A program made the translations under genes and the position numbers. From Microbispora siamensis (GTDB lineage Bacteria; Actinomycetota; Actinomycetes; Streptosporangiales; Streptosporangiaceae), in contig NZ_BOOF01000069.1 in assembly GCF_016863095.1 (NCBI RefSeq), positions 1-44,667 on the forward strand: a stretch of DNA of 44,667 bases, written 5' to 3'. This document shows positions 32,330 to 40,995 of this stretch, in pieces (position 1 is the first letter of the stretch; each line of letters starts with the position of its first letter). Below the pieces are notes generated by a model. The model searched no databases and had not been told where the DNA came from. It was given only the letters and a program-made list of their open reading frames with translations.

Positions 32330-34164
32330 CCATTCGGGCCGTCGACGTCGCGCGGGTGGACGACCGCCCGCTGTGGGTGGAGATCTCGGGAGACGAGGTC
32401 TGGTGGGACGAGCCGCGCCCACGGGAGGGCGGCCGGCGCTGCGTGGTGCGGCGCAGGGCCGACGGCGTGATCGAGGACGTGCTCCCGCGAGGCTGGAACG
32501 CCAGGAACCGGGTCATGGAGTACGGCGGGCGGTCCTGGCGGGCGCACGAGGGCCGTCTGGTGTTCACCAACTGGGCGGACGGCCGGATCTACCTGTGCTC
32601 CCCCGGGGGCGAGCCGGTGCCGCTCACCCCCGAGGGCCCCGCCCGCTACGCCGACCTCGTCGTCCACGGCGACGAGGTGTGGTGCGTGCGCGAGCGCGGC
32701 GACGCCCGCAGCGGTGAGCGTGACATCGTCGCGGTGCCGCTCGACGGCTCCCCTCTGCGCAGCGTGGTGAAGACCCATCATTTCCTGATGAACCCGCGCG
32801 TCTCGCCGGACGGGCGGTCGCTCGCCTGGATCGGCTGGAACCATCCGGACATGCCGTGGGACGCCACCGAGCTCTGCGTCGGCTCCGTGGACGGCGGTCC
32901 CCACCGCGTCCTGCTGTCCGGCGCGTCCACCTGCCAGGCCGAGTGGCGCGACGACGAGAGCCTGTACGCCGTCAGCGACCCCACCGGCTGGTGGAACATC
33001 CACCTCGTCGGCCTGGACGGCACGACCCGCGACCTGACCCCGGTGCCGCTGGAGTTCGGCGACGCCACCTGGAAGATCGGCGGCACGTTCTTCGCCATCG
33101 CGGACGGGCGGATCGCCACCGTGTACGGCACGGCCGACGAGCGGCGGCTCGGAATCATCGACACCCCCGTGCCGGCCGGTGCGGCGACGGGTTCCATCAG
33201 GGACGTCGGCGGCGGCTACACCTACTGGGCGCCCGCCCTGTCGGCCCGGGGCTCCCATGTCGTGGGCGTCGCGGCCTCGCCCCACCGGCCGTCCGAGGTG
33301 GTGCGGGTCCACCTGGACACGGGCGCGCACGAGGTGCTGTCCCCAGGCAAGCCGGTGCCCGCGGACGCCGAGCTGCCCACGCCCGAGGCGGTGACCGTCG
33401 AGGGGGTCCACGCGCACCTGTACGCCCCGGCGGGCGACGGGCCCGCGCCCTACGTGGTGTTCGTGCACGGCGGGCCGACGAGTGCGGCCCCGCCGGTGCT
33501 CGACCTGGAGATCGCGTACTTCACCAGCAGGGGGATCGGCGTCGCCGAGGTCAACTACGGCGGCTCCACCGGCTACGGCCGGGCCTACCGCGAGCGGCTG
33601 CGCCACAACTGGGGCGTGGTCGACGTGCGCGACTGCGAGACGGTGGCGCGGTGGCTGCTGGACAGCGGGCGGGCGGAGAAGGTGGCGATCAGAGGCGGCA
33701 GCGCCGGCGGCTGGACGTCGATGGCCGCGCTCGTCCACAGCGACGTCTTCTGCGGCGCGGTGTCCCACTACGGCATCTCCGACCCCGAACACTGGGCCGC
33801 CGAGACGCACGACTTCGAGTCGCGCTACCTCGACGGGCTGATCGGCCCGCTGCCCGAGACCCGGCAGCGCTACCTCGACAGGTCGCCGGAACTGCACGCC
33901 GAACGGGCGTCCGGCCCGGCCCTGCTCCTGCACGGCCTGGAGGACAAGGTGGTCGATCCGGCGCAGTCGGAACGCTTCGCCGCCGCGCTGGCACGCCACG
34001 GGCACCGGTGGGCGTACCTCACGTTCGAAGGGGAACAGCACGGGTGGCGGCGTGAGGAGACCATCGTCCGGGCCCTGGAGGCCGAACTGGCGTTCTACGG
34101 CATCGTCTTCGGCTTCCCGACGCCCGAGGTCCCGCCCCTGAAGCTGGAAGGTGGCGTGGCATGA
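32326..34164 (+). CDS. S9-family prolyl-oligopeptidase-like peptidase
   Basis: The 612-residue protein has an N-terminal beta-propeller (blades visible as VSPDGRSLAWIGWNHPDMPWD and onward) and a C-terminal alpha/beta-hydrolase domain. The catalytic triad is Ser459 in RGGSAGGWTS, Asp540 in LEDKVVDP and His572 in EQHGWRR. The oxyanion block is VVFVHGGPTSAAPP. Such enzymes cleave short peptides; the propeller keeps out folded proteins. It is cytoplasmic, with no signal. It overlaps its upstream and downstream neighbours by four bases each (GTGA at 32326, ATGA at 34161), so all three peptidases should be made in fixed ratio. Confidence 0.93.
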   Translation: MTIRAVDVARVDDRPLWVEISGDEVWWDEPRPREGGRRCVVRRRADGVIEDVLPRGWNARNRVMEYGGRSWRAHEGRLVFTNWADGRIYLCSPGGEPVPLTPEGPARYADLVVHGDEVWCVRERGDARSGERDIVAVPLDGSPLRSVVKTHHFLMNPRVSPDGRSLAWIGWNHPDMPWDATELCVGSVDGGPHRVLLSGASTCQAEWRDDESLYAVSDPTGWWNIHLVGLDGTTRDLTPVPLEFGDATWKIGGTFFAIADGRIATVYGTADERRLGIIDTPVPAGAATGSIRDVGGGYTYWAPALSARGSHVVGVAASPHRPSEVVRVHLDTGAHEVLSPGKPVPADAELPTPEAVTVEGVHAHLYAPAGDGPAPYVVFVHGGPTSAAPPVLDLEIAYFTSRGIGVAEVNYGGSTGYGRAYRERLRHNWGVVDVRDCETVARWLLDSGRAEKVAIRGGSAGGWTSMAALVHSDVFCGAVSHYGISDPEHWAAETHDFESRYLDGLIGPLPETRQRYLDRSPELHAERASGPALLLHGLEDKVVDPAQSERFAAALARHGHRWAYLTFEGEQHGWRREETIVRALEAELAFYGIVFGFPTPEVPPLKLEGGVA

Positions 34165-35441
34165 GCGAGGTCGCGGCGATCTGCTCGGAACTGCTGCGGA
34201 TCGACACCACCAACGACGGGTCCGGCGACGGGCCGGGCGAACGCCGGGCCGCCGAGTACGTGGCGTCCCTGCTCGCCGAGGTCGGCATCGAGCCGGTGGT
34301 GTTCGAGTCGGCGCCGCGCCGCACCAGCGTGGTGGCCCGCATCCCCGGCGACAGCCCCGACGCGCTGCTCCTGCACGGGCACCTCGACGTCGTGCCCGCC
34401 GACCCCGCCGAATGGCGTACGCACCCGTTCTCCGGGGAGATCGAGGACGGCTGCGTGCACGGCCGGGGCGCGGTCGACATGAAGGGCACGCTCGCCATGA
34501 CCCTCGCCTGGGCCCGCGAGAACGCGCGCAGGGGCGTGCGCCCCAGGCGCGACCTCGTGCTGGCGTTCCTCGCCGACGAGGAGTCCACCGGCGAGTACGG
34601 CGCGGGCCACGCGGTCGAGCGGCACCGCGACCTGTTCGAGGGCTGCACGGAGGCGATCAGCGAGTCCGGCGGCTTCTCCTGGTATGAGGGCGACGTCCGC
34701 GTCTACCCCGTGGCCGTCGGGGAGCGCGGCACCGCCTGGATGCGCCTGACGGCCCGCGGCGTGCCCGGTCACGGGTCCAAGCCCGCCGTGGACAACCCCG
34801 TCGCCGAGCTGGCCCGGGCCCTCGCCCGCCTCGCCGACCACCCCTGGCCCGTACGGCTGACGCCAGAGGTGGCGCGGCTGATCGACGAACTGTCGCGGGC
34901 GCTCGGCCGGCCGATCGACGTCGACCGGCTGGAGGAGGAGATCGAGCGGATCCCCCGCGCGGCCGCTCTGTTCAAGGGTGTGCTGCGCAACTCGGCCAAC
35001 CCGACCATGCTCGACGCGGGATACAAGGTCAACGTGATCCCCGGCACGGCCGAGGCCCACGTGGACGGCCGGTTCCTGCCGGGGCAGCGCGACGAGTTCC
35101 TGGAGACCGTCGACCGGCTGCTCGGCCCGAAGGTCACCCGCGAGTTCGTCAGCTTCGAGGAGGCCGTCTCCTCTCCCGCCGAGGGTCTGTTCGACGAGCT
35201 CACCGCCGCCCTGCTCGCCGAGGACCCCGCCGGCAGGCCGGTGCCGTACGTCATGACCGGCGGCACCGACGCCAAGTGGTTCGCCCGGATCGGCATCAGG
35301 GGGTACGGCTTCGCGCCGCTGCTGCTGCCGCCGGACCTCGATTACTTCGGGATGTTCCACGGCCTCGACGAGCGCGTCCCGGTCGAGGGCCTGGAGTTCG
35401 GCGTCCGCGTCCTCGACCGGCTGCTCGTCGCGCCGTCGTAG
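34161..35441 (+). CDS. M20-family metallopeptidase
   Basis: A 426-residue dizinc hydrolase of the ArgE/DapE/carboxypeptidase group. Metal ligands and catalytic residues lie in LLHGHLDVVPAD, HGRGAVDMKGT and FLADEESTGEYGAGH (general-base Glu). The dimerisation lid carries GVPGHGSKPAVDNPVAELA. The final metal-binding stretch is TGGTDAKWFA with the later MFHGLDERV. It probably removes single residues from peptides or deacylates amino acids. It closes the coupled peptidase trio: C39-like, S9, M20. It ends 6 bp from the convergent cyclase-like gene. Confidence 0.93.
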   Translation: MSEVAAICSELLRIDTTNDGSGDGPGERRAAEYVASLLAEVGIEPVVFESAPRRTSVVARIPGDSPDALLLHGHLDVVPADPAEWRTHPFSGEIEDGCVHGRGAVDMKGTLAMTLAWARENARRGVRPRRDLVLAFLADEESTGEYGAGHAVERHRDLFEGCTEAISESGGFSWYEGDVRVYPVAVGERGTAWMRLTARGVPGHGSKPAVDNPVAELARALARLADHPWPVRLTPEVARLIDELSRALGRPIDVDRLEEEIERIPRAAALFKGVLRNSANPTMLDAGYKVNVIPGTAEAHVDGRFLPGQRDEFLETVDRLLGPKVTREFVSFEEAVSSPAEGLFDELTAALLAEDPAGRPVPYVMTGGTDAKWFARIGIRGYGFAPLLLPPDLDYFGMFHGLDERVPVEGLEFGVRVLDRLLVAPS

Positions 35442-35447
35442 AAGCGA

Positions 35448-36424
35448 TCAGTTCTGGTAGAAGGTCAGGTCCACGCCGGAGACGGTGTGCCGGACGAGGG
35501 CGAACCCGTCCAGGCCGGCATGCGCGGCGACCGCCTCGCTCAGGCAGACCCGGCCGGGAGCGGCCAGGTCCTGGGCCATCTTGGAGGCCTGGTTCACCGG
35601 CACGCCGGCCACGTCGTGGCCGCCGTCAGGCGTCCGCCCGGACAGCACCGGCCCGCTGTCCAGCCCGATCCGGCAGGTCATTCCGGCCTCGGCCAGGGCG
35701 GCGCGCAGTTCCAGGGCGAAGGGCACGGCGGGGCCGGGCTCGTCGAACAGGTGGGGGGCGCCGCGTCGCCGGCGCGCGGGCCGTCGAGCACCCGGTAGAC
35801 GGCGCCCAGAGGCCCGTCCTGCCCGTCGTGCCCGTCCTTGCGGCGCAGGACGAAGCCGTGGTCCGCGGGCAGCCGCTCGGCCACCGCCGCCGTGATCGCG
35901 ATCTCGCCGCCCTCGGTGTGGTTCTCCGCGAGGCGCTCGATCGCGTCGGCCTCGGCGCCGTACAGGCCGCCGTCCAGGTCGTAGTAGTCGCCGTGGTGGA
36001 CGCCGATGCCGATGCGGATCCGGCAGGTGCGCCCGATCTCGTCCTGGGCCCGCAGCAGCGCCGACAGCAGCGTCCCCGCGCCGGTGGAGGCGGGATGGAA
36101 CATCTGCGCGTTGTCGGCCGCCCAGACGCCCACGGCCCGGCCGCCCGCGCCGGTCCCGTACGCGTGCAGGACGCGTTTCGGGCCGTCGATGAGCGCCAGC
36201 ACCTCCAGCAGGCCGAGGCTGCGGCTCAATTTGGTCAGCCCGGCCGAGTCGGACACCACGCTGTATCCGGTCGTGACGTACGCGCCGAGCAGGCGCCGGG
36301 CGTCGGCGGCGGTACGGCCGCTCGCCCGCCACTGCTCCACGAGCGTGAGCGGCAGGCCGGGGGCCGCGTCCCTGGCGAGGTCGAAGGCGCCCGGATCGTG
36401 CCGGGCGGGGAGATCGGTGGACAC
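35448..36424 (-). pseudogene. Class III nucleotide-cyclase-like protein, frameshifted
   Basis: Two reading frames together give one protein of about 325 residues. The first (GTG 36424 onward) contains SDSAGLTKLSRSLGLLEVL, RIRIGIGVHHGDYYDLDGGLYG and GGEIAITAAVAERLP, a degenerate cyclase-homology domain. The second resumes at about 35755 with RIGLDSGPVLSGRTPDGG, VAGVPVNQASKMAQDL and LSEAVAAHAG, a second such domain, and ends in DLTFYQN. The switch lies at the run of six G at 35753-35758; one extra base would join the frames. Without correction the first frame stops at 35678. Either the gene is broken, the base call is wrong, or a -1 ribosomal shift occurs. Metal-binding aspartates of active cyclases look incomplete. 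Confidence 0.7.
35753..35758 (-). other. Frameshift site: run of six G (C on the coding strand)
   Basis: At this homopolymer the coding frame of the cyclase-like gene changes by -1. Downstream, the out-of-frame product turns into an unlikely Cys/Pro/Ser-rich tail, while the other frame continues family-like sequence. Confidence 0.75.
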
Positions 36425-36485
36425 GCGCGCACGCTAACTCACCCACCGTGTCGGTTCGGGAACTTCAGGTGACGAAGCTGGGGTC

Positions 36486-37325
36486 TCAGCGCAGGCGGGG
36501 GTCGAGGGCGTCGCGCACCACGTCGCCGAGCATGAGGAAGCTCAGCACGGTCGCGGTGAGGAACAGCGCGGGGAAGACCAGCAGGTGGGGGTGCTCGGCG
36601 AAGAACGTCTGGGCGATGTTCAGCTGCAGGCCCCACGACACGTCGGGGTACTGCAGGCCGACGCCGAGATAGTCGAGGGTCGCCTCCCCCGCGATGACGT
36701 TCCCGACGTTGAGCATGGCCACCACGATGACCGGCGCGACGGAGTTGGGCAGGATGTGCCGCACCATGAGCCTGCGGTCGCTCGCGCCCAGCATGCGGGC
36801 CGCGGCGACGAAGTCCATGTCCTTGACGGCGATCACCTGACCGCGCATCAGCCGGGTCATGGTCGTCCAGCCGAGCAGCACGAGGACCAGCGTCATCGCC
36901 CATATCCCGTGGTCGGGGAAGGCGACCAGCACGACGGTCGCGCCCAGCACGAACGGGATGCCGAAGAACACGTCGGTGAGCCGGGAGATGAGCGCGTCGG
37001 CGATGCCCCCGTAGTAGCCGCCCACCAGCCCCAGCACGATGGAGATCACCATGGCGAAGACGGTGACCGAGACGCCGACCACGATGGACGCCCGGGTGCC
37101 GTGCACGACCTGCGACCAGTAGTCGCAGCCCTGCAGATCGTAGCCGAACAGCGCTCCGCTCGCCGGGCCGTGCTTCGACATGCGCAGGTCGCAGGCCTCG
37201 TTGGGGCCGAGGCGGGCGAACAGCCCGGGGAAGGCCGCCATCGCCACTGCCACAAGCAGAACGACCGTGGAGAACCAGAAGACCACCCGGCCGCGCAGTT
37301 CCAGCCAGGCGTCACGCGCGAGCAC
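36486..37325 (-). CDS. Peptide/nickel-type ABC transporter permease, DppC-like
   Basis: A 279-residue permease with an N-terminal helix and the usual five-helix core. GTRASIVVGVSVTVFAMVISIVLG and the EAA loop DFVAAARMLGASDRRLMVRHILPN are typical of DppC/OppC. The insert DLRMSKHGPASGALFGYDLQGCDYWSQV with two cysteines is typical of the actinobacterial subgroup. Its start lies 14 bases inside the DppB-like gene. It is the last transporter gene on the minus strand; the cyclase-like gene follows after 61 bp. No ATPase gene accompanies it. Confidence 0.93.
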   Translation of the reverse strand: MLARDAWLELRGRVVFWFSTVVLLVAVAMAAFPGLFARLGPNEACDLRMSKHGPASGALFGYDLQGCDYWSQVVHGTRASIVVGVSVTVFAMVISIVLGLVGGYYGGIADALISRLTDVFFGIPFVLGATVVLVAFPDHGIWAMTLVLVLLGWTTMTRLMRGQVIAVKDMDFVAAARMLGASDRRLMVRHILPNSVAPVIVVAMLNVGNVIAGEATLDYLGVGLQYPDVSWGLQLNIAQTFFAEHPHLLVFPALFLTATVLSFLMLGDVVRDALDPRLR

Positions 37326-38241
37326 GGCGGATCCTCGGGTCGAGCACGCCGTACAGCAGGTCGACGGCCAGGTTGGCGAGAATGAAGATCATGACGAGCA
37401 GGGTGACGACGCCGACGACGACGGGACCCTCCTGGAGCTGGATGGACTGGAACACCTGCTGGCCAATGCCGGGCAGGTTGAAGATGCCCTCGGTGACGAC
37501 CGCCCCGGCCATGAGGTTGCCGAAGTCGACGCCGAGGTAGGTCACGACCGGGATGAGCGAGTTGCGCAGCGCGTGCAGCCCCACCACCCGCCGCCGGGAC
37601 AGGCCCTTCGCGGTCGCCGTACGGACGTAGTCGGCGCGCAGGTTCTCCACGAGAGAGGTGCGGGTGAGCCTGGCCACGTACGCCAGGCCGAACGAGCCGA
37701 GGACCATGCCGGGCAACAGGTAGCTGCCCGGCCAGCCCTCCTCGGTCCCGGCTGTCGGGAACAGCCCCAGGTTGAGGCCCAGCACGATCTGGGCCGTGTA
37801 CCCGACGACGAACACCGGGACCGCGATGACGAACGTGGTGCCGGCGAGGACCGCCGTGTCGGCGGCCCCGCCGCGGCGCAGCCCGGCCAGGACGCCGAGG
37901 CCGATGCCGACGACGAGCTCGAAGACCCAGGCGGTCAGCGCGAGCTGCGCGGTGACCGCCCACCGGTCCTGGAGGAGCTCGCTCACCGGCTGGCCGGTGA
38001 AGGTCTCCCCCAGGTCGCCCTGGAACACCCCGAGCATGTAGCGGCCGTACTGGACGAGCAGGGGGTCGTCCAGGTGGTAGCGGGCCCGCATGACCGCGAG
38101 CACCTGCGCGGGCACCGGCTTGTCGCCCGCGAGCGCCAGGATCGGGTCGCCCGGCAGCGCGAACACCATCGTGTAGATCAGGAAGGTGGTCGCGAAGAAC
38201 ACCGGGATCGCCTGGGCCAGGCGCTGCGCGGCGTACCTCAC
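37312..38241 (-). CDS. Peptide/nickel-type ABC transporter permease, DppB-like
   Basis: The 309-residue permease opens with RLAQAIPVFFATTFLIYTMVF and has the DppB extracellular part (GDPILALAGDKPVPAQ, YHLDDPLLVQYGRYMLGVFQGDLGETF). The EAA loop is DYVRTATAKGLSRRRVVGLHALRN. It pairs with the DppC-like protein to form the membrane channel. The GTG at 38241 lies 7 bp behind the binding protein gene, and the end overlaps the next gene by 14 bp, so all three are one transcript. Confidence 0.94.
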   Translation of the reverse strand: MRYAAQRLAQAIPVFFATTFLIYTMVFALPGDPILALAGDKPVPAQVLAVMRARYHLDDPLLVQYGRYMLGVFQGDLGETFTGQPVSELLQDRWAVTAQLALTAWVFELVVGIGLGVLAGLRRGGAADTAVLAGTTFVIAVPVFVVGYTAQIVLGLNLGLFPTAGTEEGWPGSYLLPGMVLGSFGLAYVARLTRTSLVENLRADYVRTATAKGLSRRRVVGLHALRNSLIPVVTYLGVDFGNLMAGAVVTEGIFNLPGIGQQVFQSIQLQEGPVVVGVVTLLVMIFILANLAVDLLYGVLDPRIRRARA

Positions 38242-38248
38242 CCTCGTG

Positions 38249-39844
38249 TCACCCCTGCTTCACGCTGATCGTGTACAGGTTCTTGCCGTACGGGCTCACG
38301 TCGACGCCGCTGAGCCGGCTGGTGAAGCCGATCTGGTTCTGCCAGTTCCACAGCGGGATCATCGGCATCTCGGCCAGCGCGACGTCCTCGGCCTTCTGGT
38401 AGAGCGGCAGGCTCGCGTCCAGGCTGGGCGCCGAGTTCGCCTGCTTGATCAGGTCGTCGAACTCCTTGTTCTCCCAGCCCATCCGGTTGCCCGCGCCCCA
38501 CATGTACTCGAGGTAGTCCTGGGGGCTCGGGTAGTCCATGACCCAGTTGTTGCGGTACGGACCGTCCTCCTTGCGCTGACGCAGGGTCGACAGGTAGTCG
38601 GCGGCCGGGATCTTGCGGAACTTGATGTCCGAGATGCCGAGGTTCTGCTTCAGCTGGTTGGCGACGGCGGTCATCCACTGCTCGTAGCTCGGGTCGGCGT
38701 TGGAGAACCACAGGGTCAGCGTGCCGCTGAAGCCGCCGGCCTTGTCGAACAGCGCCTTGGCCTTGGCCGGGTCGTACGTGCACGCCTCGCCGCAGGCGTT
38801 CTCCCGGTAGCCGGGCACCAGAGGCGCCAGCAGCGACGCCATCGGCTTGAACGCGCCGTCGTAGACCGCGTCCACGATGGCCTGCCGGTCGATGGCCATG
38901 GAGAACGCCTTGCGCAGGTCGGGGTTGGCGAACCGCTTGTCGAAGGTCGGGAAGCCCAGGTAGTCCATCGTGCCGTCGGGGGTCTGCACGAAGCGGTCGC
39001 CGAGCAGCTTCTTGGCCTCGCCCGTGCTGGCCGGCGGGACCGTCGTCATCAGGTCGACCCGGCCGGCCCGCAGGTCGGTCCACGCCGTGTCGCGGCTGGC
39101 GTAGATCTTGAAGGTGACGCCGTCCGCCTTGGGCTTGCGCTCGCCCGCGTACGAGGCGGACCGCTTGATCTTGATCTGCTTGTTGTGCTCCCAGGCGCCG
39201 TCGAGCACGAACGGCCCGTTGCCGACCGGGGCCTGGTCGAACGCCTTGAGATCGCTGAACGCCGCCTTCGGCATCGGCGCGAACGCGATGTAGGCGAGCG
39301 TGATCGGGAACTGGCTGAACGGCGCGGTGAGCGTCACCTCGAGCGTGGTGTCGTCCACCACCTTGAGGCCGCTCATCTTGTCCGTGGACGGGTCGCCCTT
39401 CTCGGGGTTGAGCTTGTCGTAGCCCTCGATGTTGGCGAAGTAGTAGTTGTTGGTCCACCCGTTCGGGCCGTAGGCGGTGGCGTTCCAGGAGTCGGCGAAG
39501 CTCTGCGCCGTGACCGGCTCGCCGTTGCTGAACTTCTGCCCCGCCTTGAACTTGATCGTCCAGACCTTCTGGTCGGTGCTGGTCACCGACTCGGCCGCCC
39601 GCATCACGGGCTTGCCGCTGGCGGCGTCGATGGAGACCGGAGTCTCGAAGAGCGCGTCCAGCACCGTGATCGAATAGTCGCTGGAGGTGTTGCCCGGAGT
39701 GAGATGATCGGGTTCGGTCAGAGCGACCGAGAACGCGTTCGCCTCCTTGCCGCCGCCCTGCGACGACGACCCTCCCCCGCACCCGCCGCTCAGCATGATG
39801 GCCGCCACAGCGAGGGCGGCCGCCCGGCTTCTCGTGACCCTCAC
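38249..39844 (-). CDS. Extracellular solute-binding protein family 5 (peptide/nickel type)
   Basis: A 531-residue lipoprotein (lipobox LSGGCGG) of SBP family 5. Diagnostic parts are QKVWTIKFKAGQKFSNGEPV, PVGNGPFVL, RRAFSMAIDRQ-like FANPDLRKAFSMAIDRQAI, and the C-terminal DYPSPQDYLEYMWG. It binds peptides or similar solutes outside the membrane and delivers them to the two permeases encoded downstream. ATG 39844 has GGTGGAGGACC upstream (RBS). The gene is first in its operon and is divergent from a LuxR-type regulator gene 120 bp away, which may control it. Confidence 0.94.
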   Translation of the reverse strand: MRVTRSRAAALAVAAIMLSGGCGGGSSSQGGGKEANAFSVALTEPDHLTPGNTSSDYSITVLDALFETPVSIDAASGKPVMRAAESVTSTDQKVWTIKFKAGQKFSNGEPVTAQSFADSWNATAYGPNGWTNNYYFANIEGYDKLNPEKGDPSTDKMSGLKVVDDTTLEVTLTAPFSQFPITLAYIAFAPMPKAAFSDLKAFDQAPVGNGPFVLDGAWEHNKQIKIKRSASYAGERKPKADGVTFKIYASRDTAWTDLRAGRVDLMTTVPPASTGEAKKLLGDRFVQTPDGTMDYLGFPTFDKRFANPDLRKAFSMAIDRQAIVDAVYDGAFKPMASLLAPLVPGYRENACGEACTYDPAKAKALFDKAGGFSGTLTLWFSNADPSYEQWMTAVANQLKQNLGISDIKFRKIPAADYLSTLRQRKEDGPYRNNWVMDYPSPQDYLEYMWGAGNRMGWENKEFDDLIKQANSAPSLDASLPLYQKAEDVALAEMPMIPLWNWQNQIGFTSRLSGVDVSPYGKNLYTISVKQG

Positions 39845-39964
39845 TGGTCCTCCACCTCTCCGTCGTGTTGCGGGTGAGGGTAGGAAACGGGGCCGCCGAC
39901 TGCATCGGAGACTTTACGTATTCCTTGCGCAACCTTTACCCGGCACGCTGAGCATGGAGGATCC
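39845..39964. promoter_or_regulatory. Divergent promoter region between transporter and LuxR regulator
   Basis: This 120-bp gap serves both the minus-strand transporter operon and the plus-strand regulator. Two TTTAC elements (in GACTTTACG and AACCTTTACC) 21 bp apart lie near the regulator side and may be parts of a binding site or promoter. GGAGGA (39956-39961) is the regulator's ribosome site. Confidence 0.4.
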
Positions 39965-40936
39965 ATGGATGCAATCAGCCTCAGCGCGCGGAGCCTGCAC
40001 GCCGTCGCCGAACTGGGCTTCCAGGTGGCCCGGCAGGGGGCGCACGGGGCGATGACCGCGCTGGGCGAGGTCATCCCCGTGGAGGCCTACGAGTTCGTCG
40101 CGTTCGACCCGGCGACCGGCCGGCACCGGTCGCTGGTGTCGTCGGGGTACACGCGGGTGGACGACGACGCCGCGGAGGAGTACGCCAGGCTGGACGCCTA
40201 CCGGCGGGCCATGTCGCTGCGCACGCCCGTCGTCATGGGCTCCCCCGGCACCGAGCGCTACTTCCGCCGCCACCTCGAGCCGTACGGCTGGCGCGCGGGG
40301 ATCACGACGCCGCTGTTCCTGACCGGCGGGCGCTACACCGGGCTGCTGCACGTCAGCTCCCGGGAGGACCTGCCGCCCGAGGCGCCCGCCGTGATCAGCG
40401 CGGTCTCCCCCGCCCTGGCCCACCTCACCGACGTGACCCGCTGCGTCATCGACCCGCTCGGCCTGCCGCCCGGCTTCCACGCCGTGGCGTACGAACGGGG
40501 CGGGCGGCGCCGCGACGTGGCCGGGTGGCCCCCGTCGGACGCGCTCGCGGCCGAGCCGGCGATGGCGGAGCTGGCCAGGGCGTTCATCGACTCTCGCGAG
40601 CTGTCGCGCCGGGGGCTGTGGCTGGACGGCACCGGCCAGTGGCGCGAGCTGCGCCTCCACCGGGCCGGCGTGGGCTTCCACGGCTCCATCCAGGGCGCGG
40701 TCATCGCCGAGCGCCCGTGCGCCCTGCCGTACGACCTGACCTCGCGGGAGATCGAGGTGCTCACCCGGGTCGCGCAGGGCGACTCCAACCCGCAGATCGC
40801 CGCCGCGCTCGTCCTGAGCGTGCGCACCGTGACCACCCATCTTGAGCACATCTTCGCCAAGCTGGGTTGCGACAGCCGTACGCGCCTGACCACAAAGGTT
40901 CTCGCCGAGGGGCTGTGCCGGCTCGACATACCCTGA
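39965..40936 (+). CDS. LuxR-family transcriptional regulator with GAF-like sensor
   Basis: The 323-residue protein has an N-terminal GAF/autoinducer-like region (about 15-160; GEVIPVEAYEFVAFDPATGRHRSLVSSGY and GWRAGITTPLFLTGGRYTGLLHVSS). Its C-terminal LuxR helix-turn-helix (about 255-315) contains LTSREIEVLTRVAQGDSNPQIAAALVLSVRTVTTHLEHIFAKLG. No receiver domain is present, so it likely responds to a bound ligand. ATG 39965 has an ideal GGAGGA ribosome site. Divergent placement suggests that it controls the adjacent peptide-type importer; this is inference. Confidence 0.88.
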   Translation: MDAISLSARSLHAVAELGFQVARQGAHGAMTALGEVIPVEAYEFVAFDPATGRHRSLVSSGYTRVDDDAAEEYARLDAYRRAMSLRTPVVMGSPGTERYFRRHLEPYGWRAGITTPLFLTGGRYTGLLHVSSREDLPPEAPAVISAVSPALAHLTDVTRCVIDPLGLPPGFHAVAYERGGRRRDVAGWPPSDALAAEPAMAELARAFIDSRELSRRGLWLDGTGQWRELRLHRAGVGFHGSIQGAVIAERPCALPYDLTSREIEVLTRVAQGDSNPQIAAALVLSVRTVTTHLEHIFAKLGCDSRTRLTTKVLAEGLCRLDIP

Positions 40937-40995
40937 CATCCCGTAATGATCGCCCTCGCGGGACGCGCCGAGGCCGGGTCCGACATTATTGGCGC

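Noticed and set aside
32110..34041. 643-residue minus-strand frame opposite the S9 peptidase
   Set aside because: Compositional shadow; the serine protease triad is on the plus strand.
38186..39877. 563-residue plus-strand frame opposite the solute-binding protein
   Set aside because: The lipoprotein signal and SBP family 5 motifs are on the minus strand.
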